A DNA stretch of 64,000 nucleotides, taken from NCBI GenBank assembly GCA_029202525.1, contig CP119325.1:1315001-1379000 (forward strand). Reading direction: 5' to 3'. Source of the stretch: Candidatus Pseudomonas phytovorans (GTDB taxonomy: Bacteria; Pseudomonadota; Gammaproteobacteria; Pseudomonadales; Pseudomonadaceae). A program made the translations under genes and the position numbers. This document shows, piece by piece, positions 1-10,208 of the stretch. Each line of letters opens with the position of its first letter. Within the stretch, counting starts at the first letter, position 1. Below the pieces are notes generated by a model, which saw nothing but the letters and a program-made list of their open reading frames with translations, made no database searches and was not told the DNA's origin.

Positions 1-1
1 G

Positions 2-1513
2 CTCACTGCCTCCCTGGTCTGCGCGCTGATCATCCTCGACACCAACATCGTCGCGGTCAGCCTGCCCAGCATCGCCCGCGATCTGTCGGGCTCGTTCGCC
101 GATATCGAGTGGGTGGTCAGCGCCTACCTGCTAGCCTTCGCAGCTTGCCTGTTGCCGGCCGGAAGCCTGGCTGACCGGTTTGGCCGGCGGCGCGTGCTTT
201 TGCTTGGCCTGGTGCTGTTCGGCATGGCCTCGTTGGCGTGTGGTGCCGCGCCCAACCTGCTATTCCTTGACCTGGCCAGGGCAGCCAAAGGTGTGGGGGC
301 TGCGTTGTTGCTGACCTCGGCGCTGGCCGCAATCGGCAACCGCTTCCACGAGCCGCATGAACGTATGCGAGCCTGGGCTTTCTGGGGTGCCTGCATGGGC
401 GCGACCATCACCTTTGCGCCGTTACTGGGCGGGGTGATCGCCAGCACCTTGGGCTGGCGCTGGATTTTCTACATCAATTTGCCTTTAGTGGCGCTGCTTG
501 CGGTGATGGTGATGCGCAGTGTCGAGGAATCCCGCGACACTGCCGCAGCCCGGCTAGACCCATGGGGCAGCCTGACCTTTGCCGGCAGCCTGGGCTACCT
601 GATCTGGGCAATGATCGATGCCAACCAGGTGGGCTGGGGCAGCGCGCAAACCCTTGGGCGGCTGGTGATCAGCGTCTTCCTGTTCGGCCTGTTCGTCATG
701 GTCGAGCGCAACCAGGTGCGGCCGATGATCGACCTGCGGCTGATGCGCAGCGGGCGTTTCGTCGGCGCCTTGCTGGGCATGTTCGCCTACGCTGCCTGCG
801 CCCAAGTGATGATGACCCTGCTGCCGCTGTACTTGCAGAACGGCCTGCAACTGTCTGCCCTGGCCGCTGGTGCAGGGATGTTGCCGTTCGCCATCGCCAT
901 GCTGCTGATGCCGCGCCTGGGCATGCGCCTGGCCACCCGCTTGAGCCCGGCGCAGGTGTTTGCGCTGGGACTGGTGCTGGTGGGGGCGGGCAACTTGCTG
1001 TGTGCCTGGGCTACGCGTCTCGGCGGCTATGGTTCATTCGCCCTGGCCAGCCTGGTGTTGGGCGCTGGCGCCGGGCTGCTTAATGGCGACACGCAGAAAA
1101 ACATCATGGCCTGTGTACCCCGTGAGCGCACGGGCATGGCGTCGGGCCTAAGCACCACCACGCGCTTCGGCGCGATCGTGCTGGCCTTCGGTGTGCTCGG
1201 TGGCGTGCTGGCCGCCCGCAGTGGGCAACTGCTGAATGAGGCCTTAGCCAACGTGGCGCCCGCGCAATCGGGGCAGGTTGCCGCGATGGCCACGCGGGTT
1301 GCTGCCGGTGACCTGCATGCCGCACTGGCCATGGTCGAACCTGGCCTGCGTGAAGCGGTAGCCCCATTGGCCCGCCAGGCGTTCATCGGTGGTTTCGACG
1401 CCGTCTTGCAAACCGCTGGTTTTGCAGCGCTGCTGTTCGCCATTGTTGTCGGCGTATTGCTGTCTCGCCCGTCAATCCAGGTGGAGACCGTTATCCAACG
1501 CCCGGCGCAGTAG
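2..1513 (+). CDS. MFS drug-type exporter, DHA2 (14-TM) family, 5' end cut off
   Basis: The reading frame is open from the window edge, so the true start lies upstream. The first visible residues (LDTNIVAVSLPSIARDL, then IEWVVSAYLL) are typical of the EmrB/QacA-type DHA2 family of proton-driven efflux permeases, followed by the loop motif DRFGRRRVLLLG. Many hydrophobic segments follow to the C terminus, as expected for an inner-membrane 14-helix transporter. The substrate cannot be told from sequence. No membrane-fusion partner (EmrA type) follows it. The next gene begins about 190 bp downstream and looks unrelated. Family assignment is firm; substrate is unknown. Confidence 0.9.
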   Translation, partial: LTASLVCALIILDTNIVAVSLPSIARDLSGSFADIEWVVSAYLLAFAACLLPAGSLADRFGRRRVLLLGLVLFGMASLACGAAPNLLFLDLARAAKGVGAALLLTSALAAIGNRFHEPHERMRAWAFWGACMGATITFAPLLGGVIASTLGWRWIFYINLPLVALLAVMVMRSVEESRDTAAARLDPWGSLTFAGSLGYLIWAMIDANQVGWGSAQTLGRLVISVFLFGLFVMVERNQVRPMIDLRLMRSGRFVGALLGMFAYAACAQVMMTLLPLYLQNGLQLSALAAGAGMLPFAIAMLLMPRLGMRLATRLSPAQVFALGLVLVGAGNLLCAWATRLGGYGSFALASLVLGAGAGLLNGDTQKNIMACVPRERTGMASGLSTTTRFGAIVLAFGVLGGVLAARSGQLLNEALANVAPAQSGQVAAMATRVAAGDLHAALAMVEPGLREAVAPLARQAFIGGFDAVLQTAGFAALLFAIVVGVLLSRPSIQVETVIQRPAQ

Positions 1514-1636
1514 CGTGAATGAGTCATCGAAAGATGGCTTAATGCAATTACGAGTGCGGCTAAGCAAGTGTTGATGGTAGAGGCATTCTTTGCAGTTGAT
1601 TACAAGGATGGATAGTATTTCGGCGAACACTCAAAC

Positions 1637-1655
1637 GACATTCACCAGTAATGTC
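1637..1655. promoter_or_regulatory. Small inverted repeat upstream of the duplicated-domain gene
   Basis: GACATT (1637-1642) and AATGTC (1650-1655) form a 6-bp inverted repeat with a 7-nt spacer in an AT-richer stretch just ahead of the gene starting at 1700. It could be an operator. Nothing identifies a regulator, and the repeat is short enough to be chance. Confidence 0.25.
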
Positions 1656-1699
1656 ATTTTAGTGGCAGTTAATGCTATTCCCGGAAAATGGAGTTTCTA

Positions 1700-2656
1700 G
1701 TGCACGATCAGACCACACCCAATGGCGCATCCCCGCAAGCTATCGAGCTACCAAACGGCGTCTTCCCGCCGATGCCCGGATATACGCACGAAGATCTGCT
1801 CGCAGTTGTCAACGAGCCCGTTGAAGCTTTCCTGACGTCGCTGAAAATCGACCCTGGGTTTATTCGTGAAACCAGCATCGCGCTGGTCACCCACTTGTGG
1901 GCTGATCTGCAACGGATGGGCGTCGAATACCAGATTTCGACCTGGTACCAGACCCCGTATGAGCACGCCGATACCCGCGCACGCAATATCAGCAGCATGG
2001 CGCTGCATTTGGGCAGCTTTGCCGGGCAGTCAGCGTACGAATCCTTGCAGGGCTCGCCGCTGATGAACGCGGGCGATGATCTGGTTGATGCGTTCACCGA
2101 CAAGGCGGCGTGGGGCATACATGATCATATCGTCAGGCTGAATGATGAAAGGCTGGTTAATCCCGAAGAGCTGATGGGGAAACAGGCGGCACTGCTGCGT
2201 GAGGAATACTCGGATTACGTAAGAACGCCGTTCGAACTTACCCCGAACGTGTTGCCTCCGATGGCAGGTTATACCCTCGCAGATTTACTGGGGACTGCAT
2301 TAACCGCGCTTGAAGCTTATATGCAAAAGTGCAGTATCGAGCGCAGCCTGATTGACGAGAGCTTGGCCGCAGTGGAAAGCCGGTTGACGAAAAATTTCGA
2401 CAGAAACGCCATCCCCTGTTTCATCGCCTTCTATCAGCTGCAGCCGTTGGCTGACCCCGCCCAGCGTGCGCTTAATATTTCCGAACTCGCAGAGACGGCC
2501 AGTGGCGTAGCGGCGGAGGCCGCAGCCGATGCTTTGCAAGACTCACCCTTGCAGGAGCAGGGCGACGCCTTTTGCTGCGAGTTCTTCGAAACCGCAAGTG
2601 ATGCAATCAGGCAGCACATCCTGCAATTGAATGGCGCCAGTGCCAACGCACAATGA
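1700..2656 (+). CDS. Unrecognised protein with two tandem copies of one domain
   Basis: I do not recognise the family. The protein (318 aa from GTG 1700) consists of two similar halves, about residues 20-150 and 180-312. Each opens with PPMxGYTxxDLL, has a central (R/L)NIS stretch followed by LQxSPL, and ends with an amphipathic segment closing in HIxxLN. The halves are diverged but align over their whole length, so this is an old internal duplication. No signal peptide or membrane segment is seen; the protein looks mainly helical and acidic, so cytosolic. GTG 1700 is preferred because TGGAG (1689-1693) sits 6 nt upstream; the in-frame ATG at 1688 overlaps that site. Base composition is less GC-rich than neighbours, which may indicate acquisition. 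Confidence 0.75.
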   Translation: MHDQTTPNGASPQAIELPNGVFPPMPGYTHEDLLAVVNEPVEAFLTSLKIDPGFIRETSIALVTHLWADLQRMGVEYQISTWYQTPYEHADTRARNISSMALHLGSFAGQSAYESLQGSPLMNAGDDLVDAFTDKAAWGIHDHIVRLNDERLVNPEELMGKQAALLREEYSDYVRTPFELTPNVLPPMAGYTLADLLGTALTALEAYMQKCSIERSLIDESLAAVESRLTKNFDRNAIPCFIAFYQLQPLADPAQRALNISELAETASGVAAEAAADALQDSPLQEQGDAFCCEFFETASDAIRQHILQLNGASANAQ

Positions 2657-2679
2657 GCCTGGCCCCGTAAAAAATCCCT

Positions 2680-2740
2680 GAAAATAAATGAGGTGTTTTT
2701 TCATTCTCGTTCGGCTTGTAGAGAAGGCCGGAGTACAGGC
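2680..2740 (+). promoter_or_regulatory. AT-rich promoter region of the TonB receptor with possible Fur half-site
   Basis: The 116-bp gap before the receptor holds an AT-rich block. On the minus strand it contains GAGAATGAAAA, which matches the left half of the Fur box (GATAATGATAAT) in most positions; the right half is poor. GAAAAT is also present, as in the -35 of iron-starvation ECF promoters. This would fit iron control of a siderophore receptor, but the site is imperfect. Confidence 0.3.
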
Positions 2741-2772
2741 CAGCCCGCCGACCCCCTCTACGGAGCGAGAAA

Positions 2773-5166
2773 ATGAGTTTGACCCCGGTTTCACAGCGCC
2801 ATCCATTGAGCCGTGCCGTGCACGCTGCTTTCCTGGGCCTGGTTGTCAGCAGCTGCGCGCTGCCTGCGTTTGCGCAGGCTGCAACGGCTGAGCACAACAA
2901 CCAGGTCCAGCAATGGAACATTCCTGGGGGCCCACTGGCCCCGGCGCTGGACCAGTTTGCGCGCCAGGCGGGTATCAGCCTGTCCTTCGACGCCCAGAGC
3001 GTAGCCAACCGCAATACGGCGGGCGTGCAGGGTACGCTGGGCACCTCGGCTGCACTCGCGTCGTTGTTGCAGGGCACCGAACTTCAGGCGGAGCAGCAAG
3101 GCCCGGGTGCTTACCTGGTGAAACCCCAACCAAAGCCGGCCGGCCCGCTGGAAATTGGCGCCACCGAGGACTACCGCCTGGCGCCGCTGATCATCAATGC
3201 CAAGGTCAAGGCCAGTGCCGATGATGACCTTAACTCGGTAGTCGCCCAGGAACTTTGGGTCGGCGGCAAGGTGGCGACCAGCATCCGCAACACCCCTGCA
3301 TCCGTGTCGGTGGTGACCCGCAAGGAAATGGAACAGCGCAGTGTCAGCACCACGGAAGAAGCCTTGCAGTACACCCCGGGCGTGGTCAGTGACTTCTATG
3401 GCTCGGACGACCGTAACGATTACTTTCAGATCCGCGGCTTCCAGGCCACCACCTATCGTGACGGTTTGACCTTGAGCTCGATGCGCGGCGTGCGTGAAGA
3501 CCCGTATGCCTACGAGCGCATCGAGATTCTGCGCGGCGCCAACTCCACCCTGTTCGGCCCGGCAGACCCTGGCGGCTCGGTGAACTTCGTGTCCAAGCAG
3601 CCGCGCTTCGAGAAGTTCGGCCAAGGCTACGTGACCTATGGCTCGTATGACCATGCCGAGACCGGCATTGACGTCGGCGATGCCCTGAACGACGAACAGA
3701 CCCTGGCCGGCCGCTTCACTGCCAAGATGCAGAACAGCGACCGCGAGTACGACCATTCTCAGGACGACAACCGGTTCGTGATGGGCGGCCTGACCTGGGC
3801 ACCTACCGACTTCACCTCGGCCACTGTGATCCTGGACTACCTGAAGACCAACAGCTCGCCGAACAGCGGTGGTTACCCGCTGGACAAGGAATACGACCGC
3901 AGCGATTTCTTTGGTGAGCCCAGCTACAACTTCCACGATGTGGAGCGCACCAGCCTCAGCGGCAACATCACCCACGACTTCGACAACGGCTTTGTGCTGC
4001 GCAGCAACCTGCGCTACAGCGAGCTGAGCGATGATTTTGGCTATGTTTACCTGAGCGACAGCGCCTCACGTGTTGGCACCACCATCCCCCGCTATGTGTT
4101 TGGCACCGACAGCGATGCCGACCAACTCAATGGCAACCTGATGCTGCAGTACGATGCCCAGTTCGAGCACATCGACAGCAGCACCTTGGTAGGTGTGGAG
4201 TACCTTGATTCGACGACCAAGCAAAGTTCGGTATACAGCCTGGCCTCATCCATCGACATCGCCAATCCGGTGTTTACCGGCGTGGCGGGTGGCGTTACGC
4301 CTTATACCCGCGAGAAAAACGATGCGACGACCAAGGCGGTGTTCCTGCAGCAGAATCTGTCGTTCTACGACCGCCTGATCGCCACGGCGGGGGTACGCAA
4401 TGACTCCATGGACCTGTCCAGCACGGAATATGTGGGTGGGGTAAGCAAGCAAAGCGACAACTTCTCCGAAACGTCCTACCGCGGCGCACTGACCTACATC
4501 GTCAACGATGAAGTTTCCACCTACGTGAGCATGGTCGAATCGGTTTCGCCGCCCCAGGTTGGCGTCACCCCGCAGACCGGCCGCCAATACGAAGTGGGCG
4601 TGAAGTACTCGCCTGTGGGCATGGACGCACTGTTCTCCGCTGCCGTTTATGACCTGACCCAGGAAAACGTCACCATCGCAGTGGTGCTGCCCAGCGGCAT
4701 CATCGAGCAGCAAACCGTTGGCGAGTCACGCGCACGCGGCCTGGACCTGGAAGGCAAAGCGCAAATCACGCAAAACCTTAGCCTGATCGGTGCGTATTCC
4801 TACATGGAGACCGAGGTGCTGCGGGGCACGCTGTATGACGGTTCTTCGCTCAAGGGCAAGGAATTCACCGTCGCGCCGAAGCATACTGCCTCGCTGTGGA
4901 GCTACTACGACATTCCCGACACTGACGTGAGCGTTGGCCTGGGTGCACGCTATGTGGGTGGGTACTACATGGATGCGGCCAATACCAAGAAAAGCGACGG
5001 CACCACGATTTTTGACGCGGCTTTGAATTACAAGATTGCCAAGGGGACTGACCTTGCGCTGAATGTCAGCAACCTGTTTGACGAGCAACATGTGGTGGGA
5101 TCGGGGACGGCGAACTATTACAACCCGGGGCGTGAGGTTACGGCCAAGGTGAGTTATAGCTGGTAA
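2773..5166 (+). CDS. TonB-dependent siderophore receptor with N-terminal signalling (STN) domain
   Basis: This 797-aa outer-membrane receptor should import ferric siderophores using TonB energy. A signal peptide is visible (residues about 1-35, ending PAFAQA). An STN secretin/TonB short domain follows (about 45-120: IPGGPLAPALDQFARQAGISLSFD), then the plug (about 155-280: RNTPASVSVVTRKEMEQ, and RIEILRGANSTLFGPADPGG), then a 22-strand barrel ending in the aromatic terminus SYSW. It resembles ferrichrome/ferrioxamine and pyoverdine receptors (FhuA/FoxA/FpvA type); the exact ligand cannot be fixed. A GGAGCGAG ribosome site precedes ATG 2773. STN receptors normally signal to an anti-sigma/ECF sigma pair, but none is encoded beside it here. 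Confidence 0.93.
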   Translation: MSLTPVSQRHPLSRAVHAAFLGLVVSSCALPAFAQAATAEHNNQVQQWNIPGGPLAPALDQFARQAGISLSFDAQSVANRNTAGVQGTLGTSAALASLLQGTELQAEQQGPGAYLVKPQPKPAGPLEIGATEDYRLAPLIINAKVKASADDDLNSVVAQELWVGGKVATSIRNTPASVSVVTRKEMEQRSVSTTEEALQYTPGVVSDFYGSDDRNDYFQIRGFQATTYRDGLTLSSMRGVREDPYAYERIEILRGANSTLFGPADPGGSVNFVSKQPRFEKFGQGYVTYGSYDHAETGIDVGDALNDEQTLAGRFTAKMQNSDREYDHSQDDNRFVMGGLTWAPTDFTSATVILDYLKTNSSPNSGGYPLDKEYDRSDFFGEPSYNFHDVERTSLSGNITHDFDNGFVLRSNLRYSELSDDFGYVYLSDSASRVGTTIPRYVFGTDSDADQLNGNLMLQYDAQFEHIDSSTLVGVEYLDSTTKQSSVYSLASSIDIANPVFTGVAGGVTPYTREKNDATTKAVFLQQNLSFYDRLIATAGVRNDSMDLSSTEYVGGVSKQSDNFSETSYRGALTYIVNDEVSTYVSMVESVSPPQVGVTPQTGRQYEVGVKYSPVGMDALFSAAVYDLTQENVTIAVVLPSGIIEQQTVGESRARGLDLEGKAQITQNLSLIGAYSYMETEVLRGTLYDGSSLKGKEFTVAPKHTASLWSYYDIPDTDVSVGLGARYVGGYYMDAANTKKSDGTTIFDAALNYKIAKGTDLALNVSNLFDEQHVVGSGTANYYNPGREVTAKVSYSW

Positions 5167-5181
5167 GGCGGTGGCGGATGG

Positions 5182-5215
5182 CACGGGCTTCGCCCGTGTT
5201 CGCGGCTAAAGCCGC
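5182..5215 (+). terminator. Tandem hairpins after the TonB receptor
   Basis: Two short perfect hairpins follow the stop codon: CACGGGC/GCCCGTG (5182-5198) and GCGGC/GCCGC with a TAAA loop (5202-5215). There is no T-run, so this may stabilise the mRNA 3' end rather than act as a classical terminator. Confidence 0.4.
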
Positions 5216-5254
5216 TCTCATGGAACTGCGCATAACTTACTGATTTAGCAGGGT

Positions 5255-5345
5255 CCCTGTGGGAGCGGGCGTGCCCGCGAACACCGGCGTAGCCGGTGCC
5301 ATCTACCGTGCTGCCTGCTTCGCGGGCACGCCCGCTCCCACAGGT
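5255..5345. repeat. Inverted REP pair (BIME-like)
   Basis: Two copies of the roughly 35-bp P. putida-type REP face each other: CTGTGGGAGCGGGCGTGCCC at the left and its inverse, TTCGCGGGCACGCCCGCTCC, at the right. The spacer is about 40 bp and contains a further ACCGGC/GCCGGT hairpin. The pair lies between the receptor gene and the converging small genes. Confidence 0.9.
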
Positions 5346-5363
5346 GCCAGCCAAATTGAGCCT

Positions 5364-5627
5364 TCAGCGCATCATCCCTAGTTCGGCATCATCAAGCAGT
5401 GCCTTGCCCAAGGCGCACAGGTAATGCGCTGCCCAGATCAGCTTGGGTTTGTCTTCCATCAGGCCGTCAATGGTCAGGTCACGCGCATAGCCCATCAGCT
5501 CAGAAGCCTGCTCGCGGGCGCTCTGGCAAGGGATGCCAGCTTCGATGCGTAACAGTGGGTGCGTCTGGTCTTCGCCCTGAAAGAAGATGGTTTTACCGAC
5601 TGTGCAGTTCGTGTCTTCGGTGGTCAT
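5364..5627 (-). CDS. Small DUF3077-like protein
   Basis: This 87-aa protein has the pattern of the small DUF3077 family common in Pseudomonas: a central GKTIFFQ...LRIEAGIPCQSAREQASELMGYARDL, then two helices with AAHYLCALGKALLDDAE. No signal peptide or membrane helix is seen. The function of the family is unknown. ATG 5627 is preceded by AGGGAG about 8 nt upstream. It lies 88 bp downstream of the other small gene on the same strand, so the two are probably cotranscribed behind the structured leader at 5960-6165. The gap between them contains a degenerate REP-like segment. The family assignment is from memory of its pattern. Confidence 0.75.
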   Translation of the reverse strand: MTTEDTNCTVGKTIFFQGEDQTHPLLRIEAGIPCQSAREQASELMGYARDLTIDGLMEDKPKLIWAAHYLCALGKALLDDAELGMMR

Positions 5628-5715
5628 TGTTCAATCTCCCTGGTCTTGTGGTTGCCTGGGCTGGCCCTATCGCCGGCAAGCTGAGCTCCCACAAGGTTTC
5701 TGCTCGATATACGAA

Positions 5716-5955
5716 TCAGTGCATCGGTTGCGGGCCCGCTGGGGCCTGTATTTGCGCAAGCGCTGATTCGAGTAATCGCCGCAGGGTTTCAAGCTCGTGC
5801 ATTGACGCCATGATCAACAACGAAGCGGGCGACCTTGGCTGCATCAGCATCGCCTGCTGGGCTACGGCTTCTGCGCAGAGTGCGTAGTCCGAGGCCAGCA
5901 TGATCGTGTCTTCCAGGGAATGGAGGTGAGGCGGGTCAGGAACAATCTTTAGCAT
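5716..5955 (-). CDS. Small DUF6124-like protein
   Basis: This 79-aa protein opens with MLKIVPDPP, the start typical of a family of small Pseudomonas proteins annotated as DUF6124. A helical region follows (ALCAEAVAQQAMLMQP, SLLIMASMHELETLRRLLESALAQIQ). No known domain with an assigned function, signal peptide or catalytic motif is visible. It sits upstream of the DUF3077-like gene and immediately downstream of a leader with many hairpins. The ribosome site before ATG 5955 is weak (GAG about 12 nt upstream), so translation may depend on the leader. Role unknown. Confidence 0.7.
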   Translation of the reverse strand: MLKIVPDPPHLHSLEDTIMLASDYALCAEAVAQQAMLMQPRSPASLLIMASMHELETLRRLLESALAQIQAPAGPQPMH

Positions 5956-5959
5956 TGTG

Positions 5960-6165
5960 CTGTGTTCTCGATAGGGGCCACCGCCAACCCGCTGTCAAAC
6001 GGAAAGGTGGCAGCTGTGCATGGGTTGACAGACCGGCGAACACAGAAACCGGCGCACGCGAGCGTGCCCCATGCACAACCGCCATGAACGGTTGAGCGCG
6101 CTGTGTATCGTTGCGGCCTGTCAAAGCCGGTCGTTGATGTGCAACGACCCACCGAGACTAAAACC
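5960..6165 (-). ncRNA. Putative structured RNA leader of the DUF6124/DUF3077 gene pair
   Basis: The 359-bp stretch between the small gene (start 5955) and ssrA (end 6315) has no credible gene but many nested inverted repeats. In minus-strand order they are: an 8-bp perfect hairpin (6129-6149, 5-nt loop), CGGC/GCCG (6114-6129), a 6-bp hairpin (6076-6094), a long-range 10-bp stem pairing 6068-6077 with 6015-6024, inside which sits a 6-bp hairpin (6054-6067), then competing 7-bp (6025-6031 with 5992-5998) and 6-bp (6006-6011 with 5977-5982) stems next to the start codon. This density suggests a cis-acting or independent RNA. I cannot assign it to a named class. Confidence 0.5.
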
Positions 6166-6277
6166 CTGAAAAAATGACCGCAACGGAAAACAGGCGCTGG
6201 GAGTATCTTTGGGAAACGCCCTACAAGGAAGGGGTTAAATCCGACTTTTTGACCCGCAGATCGCAAAATCCAGGCAC

Positions 6278-6302
6278 AAAAAAAGACGCCCGAGGGCGTC
6301 TT
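6278..6302 (-). terminator. Rho-independent terminator of ssrA
   Basis: On the minus strand, directly after the tmRNA 3' end, AAGACGCCC/GGGCGTCTT is followed by seven T residues. This is a canonical intrinsic terminator. Confidence 0.9.
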
Positions 6303-6314
6303 CTTTCTAGGATT

Positions 6315-6713
6315 TGGTGGAGCCGGGGGGATTTGAACCCCCGTCCGCCAGTACTCCGCTGTCGGTACTACATGCGTAGCCGTGTCTATTGATTTAATCC
6401 GCAGCCGCCCGACGGGCAGGGTGCTTTGGATGATTTGTGTAAGTTTTAGTCACTTCGCCCACAACGTGCTACGCGACGATCCTGTTCTGTATGACAATCA
6501 GTTCGGGTTTACAGGCATCCCCTAATGATTGCTGGAGCCGAAGCTACCAGAAGCAACGGGTCAAGAGGGCCGCTTACGCAGCCAGCTTGAACTCCGCGCC
6601 GTAGTTTTCGTCATTGGCAACTATAAAAGTTGCAACAGTGGATTTACGAGTTCTGTTACCAACTCGGCATGCACCTAGAGTTTCGCTACCGGCGTCGAAT
6701 CCTAATCGGCCCC
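6315..6713 (-). ncRNA. ssrA: tmRNA (transfer-messenger RNA)
   Basis: The 5' end reads GGGGCCGATT (6713 downward) and the 3' end carries the tRNA-like T arm and a genomically encoded CCA (complement at 6315-6317). The tag reading frame on the minus strand runs from 6618 to 6574 and encodes ANDENYGAEFKLAA followed by TAA; the terminal LAA is the ClpXP/ClpAP degradation signal. Length is about 399 nt, normal for gamma-proteobacterial tmRNA. It rescues stalled ribosomes together with SmpB, encoded at 14233-14715. The 3' end of ssrA is a common phage integration site, but no integrase or duplicated 3' end is seen here. Confidence 0.97.
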
Positions 6714-6755
6714 ACACTAGCGTTACGCTAACGCACCTTACGGCACGTGGGGTGG

Positions 6756-6786
6756 AGTATACGCCATTGCGCGGGCGACGTCGACA
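6756..6786 (-). promoter_or_regulatory. Candidate ssrA promoter
   Basis: On the minus strand a strong -10 element TATACT (6761-6756) lies about 43 nt upstream of the mature tmRNA 5' end, which fits a short leader removed by processing. The -35 is poor (TGTCGA at 6786-6781, spacing 19). Confidence 0.5.
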
Positions 6787-6804
6787 GCCGGTCTTGTCGC
6801 CCGC
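6771..6804 (-). terminator. Hairpin after the small secreted-protein gene
   Basis: A 9-bp perfect stem (GCGGGCGAC/GTCGCCCGC) with a 16-nt loop lies just past the stop codon of the gene at 6813-7103. It lacks a T-run and overlaps the presumed ssrA promoter, so its role as terminator is uncertain. Confidence 0.35.
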
Positions 6805-6812
6805 TGTCAGGC

Positions 6813-7103
6813 TCACGCGCCGCCGCTGCCGGTACCGCTGCCTTTCTCGGTTTTTTCCAGGCGCTCCAGCACTTTGCTGGTGATGGCGATGCATTCCTTG
6901 GTGTCGCCTGAGGCCTGGGCGGCCTTGGCTTTGTCGACGTGCTCGGTGACGGCTTTGTCCAGGCCCTCGGAGGTGGCGCCGGCGGTGGCCATGCTGTCGT
7001 CGATTTTTTGCAGGTTCATTGCGCAGAGGTCGTCGGCGGCAAACACCGGTGACGCCAGCAGGGTTGCGGCCGCGAACAGGGCCGAAAGCGCGGTACCTTT
7101 CAT
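6813..7103 (-). CDS. Small secreted hypothetical protein
   Basis: The 96-aa product has a clear Sec signal peptide (MKGTALSALFAAATLLASPVFA, cleavage about residue 22, before ADDLC). The mature part is a short acidic helical protein with two cysteines (about residues 27 and 70), possibly disulfide-linked in the periplasm, and a Gly/Ser-rich tail (GSGTGSGGA). Start ATG 7103 is supported by GAGGAG about 8 nt upstream. It stands alone between ssrA and the lactate operon. I know similar short Pseudomonas periplasmic proteins but no function. Confidence 0.8.
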   Translation of the reverse strand: MKGTALSALFAAATLLASPVFAADDLCAMNLQKIDDSMATAGATSEGLDKAVTEHVDKAKAAQASGDTKECIAITSKVLERLEKTEKGSGTGSGGA

Positions 7104-7251
7104 GGGTGTCTCCTCTGAGGCCTCTGGAAGGTGGGCCTGTAAGGTGGACTGTGGGGGAATGGCGGGGGTTCAATCGGGATGGTGGTGGGGTGAAGGTGGC
7201 ACCTGCTTTGCCGGTGTTCGCGGGTGTTCGCCATGCCACTTTCTTCGCTTG

Positions 7252-7287
7252 TGAGATCGAGCGCCGCCCGCGCGGCGCTCGATCTCA
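7252..7287. repeat. Perfect 16-bp palindrome
   Basis: TGAGATCGAGCGCCGC (7252-7267) is followed, after CCGC, by its exact reverse complement (7272-7287). The hairpin lies about 35 bp past the stop codon of the D-lactate dehydrogenase gene on the minus strand and could end or stabilise its transcript, although no T-run follows. It is distinct from the REP sequences. Confidence 0.8.
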
Positions 7288-7322
7288 TAGGCGCCGCAAA
7301 CCTAGCGGCGAACCCCTCCGGC

Positions 7323-10133
<2,811 letters not shown>

Positions 10134-10208
10134 GCAGTCTCCTCGCGGAGCTGTGGCGTCTGTGCGCCACATGCCCCGGGTCAATCAGGCGGTGTTTCTG
10201 GCAGGCGG

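Noticed and set aside
5949..6266. Minus-strand frame of 105 codons upstream of the DUF6124-like gene
   Set aside because: It lies in the hairpin-rich leader, has no plausible domain, many cysteines and arginines from structured GC-rich DNA, and overlaps the better-supported gene start.
6174..6392. Short plus-strand frame containing WWSRGDLNPRPPVLRC
   Set aside because: It reads the antisense of the tmRNA 3' end; such false proteins are well known from tRNA-like sequences.
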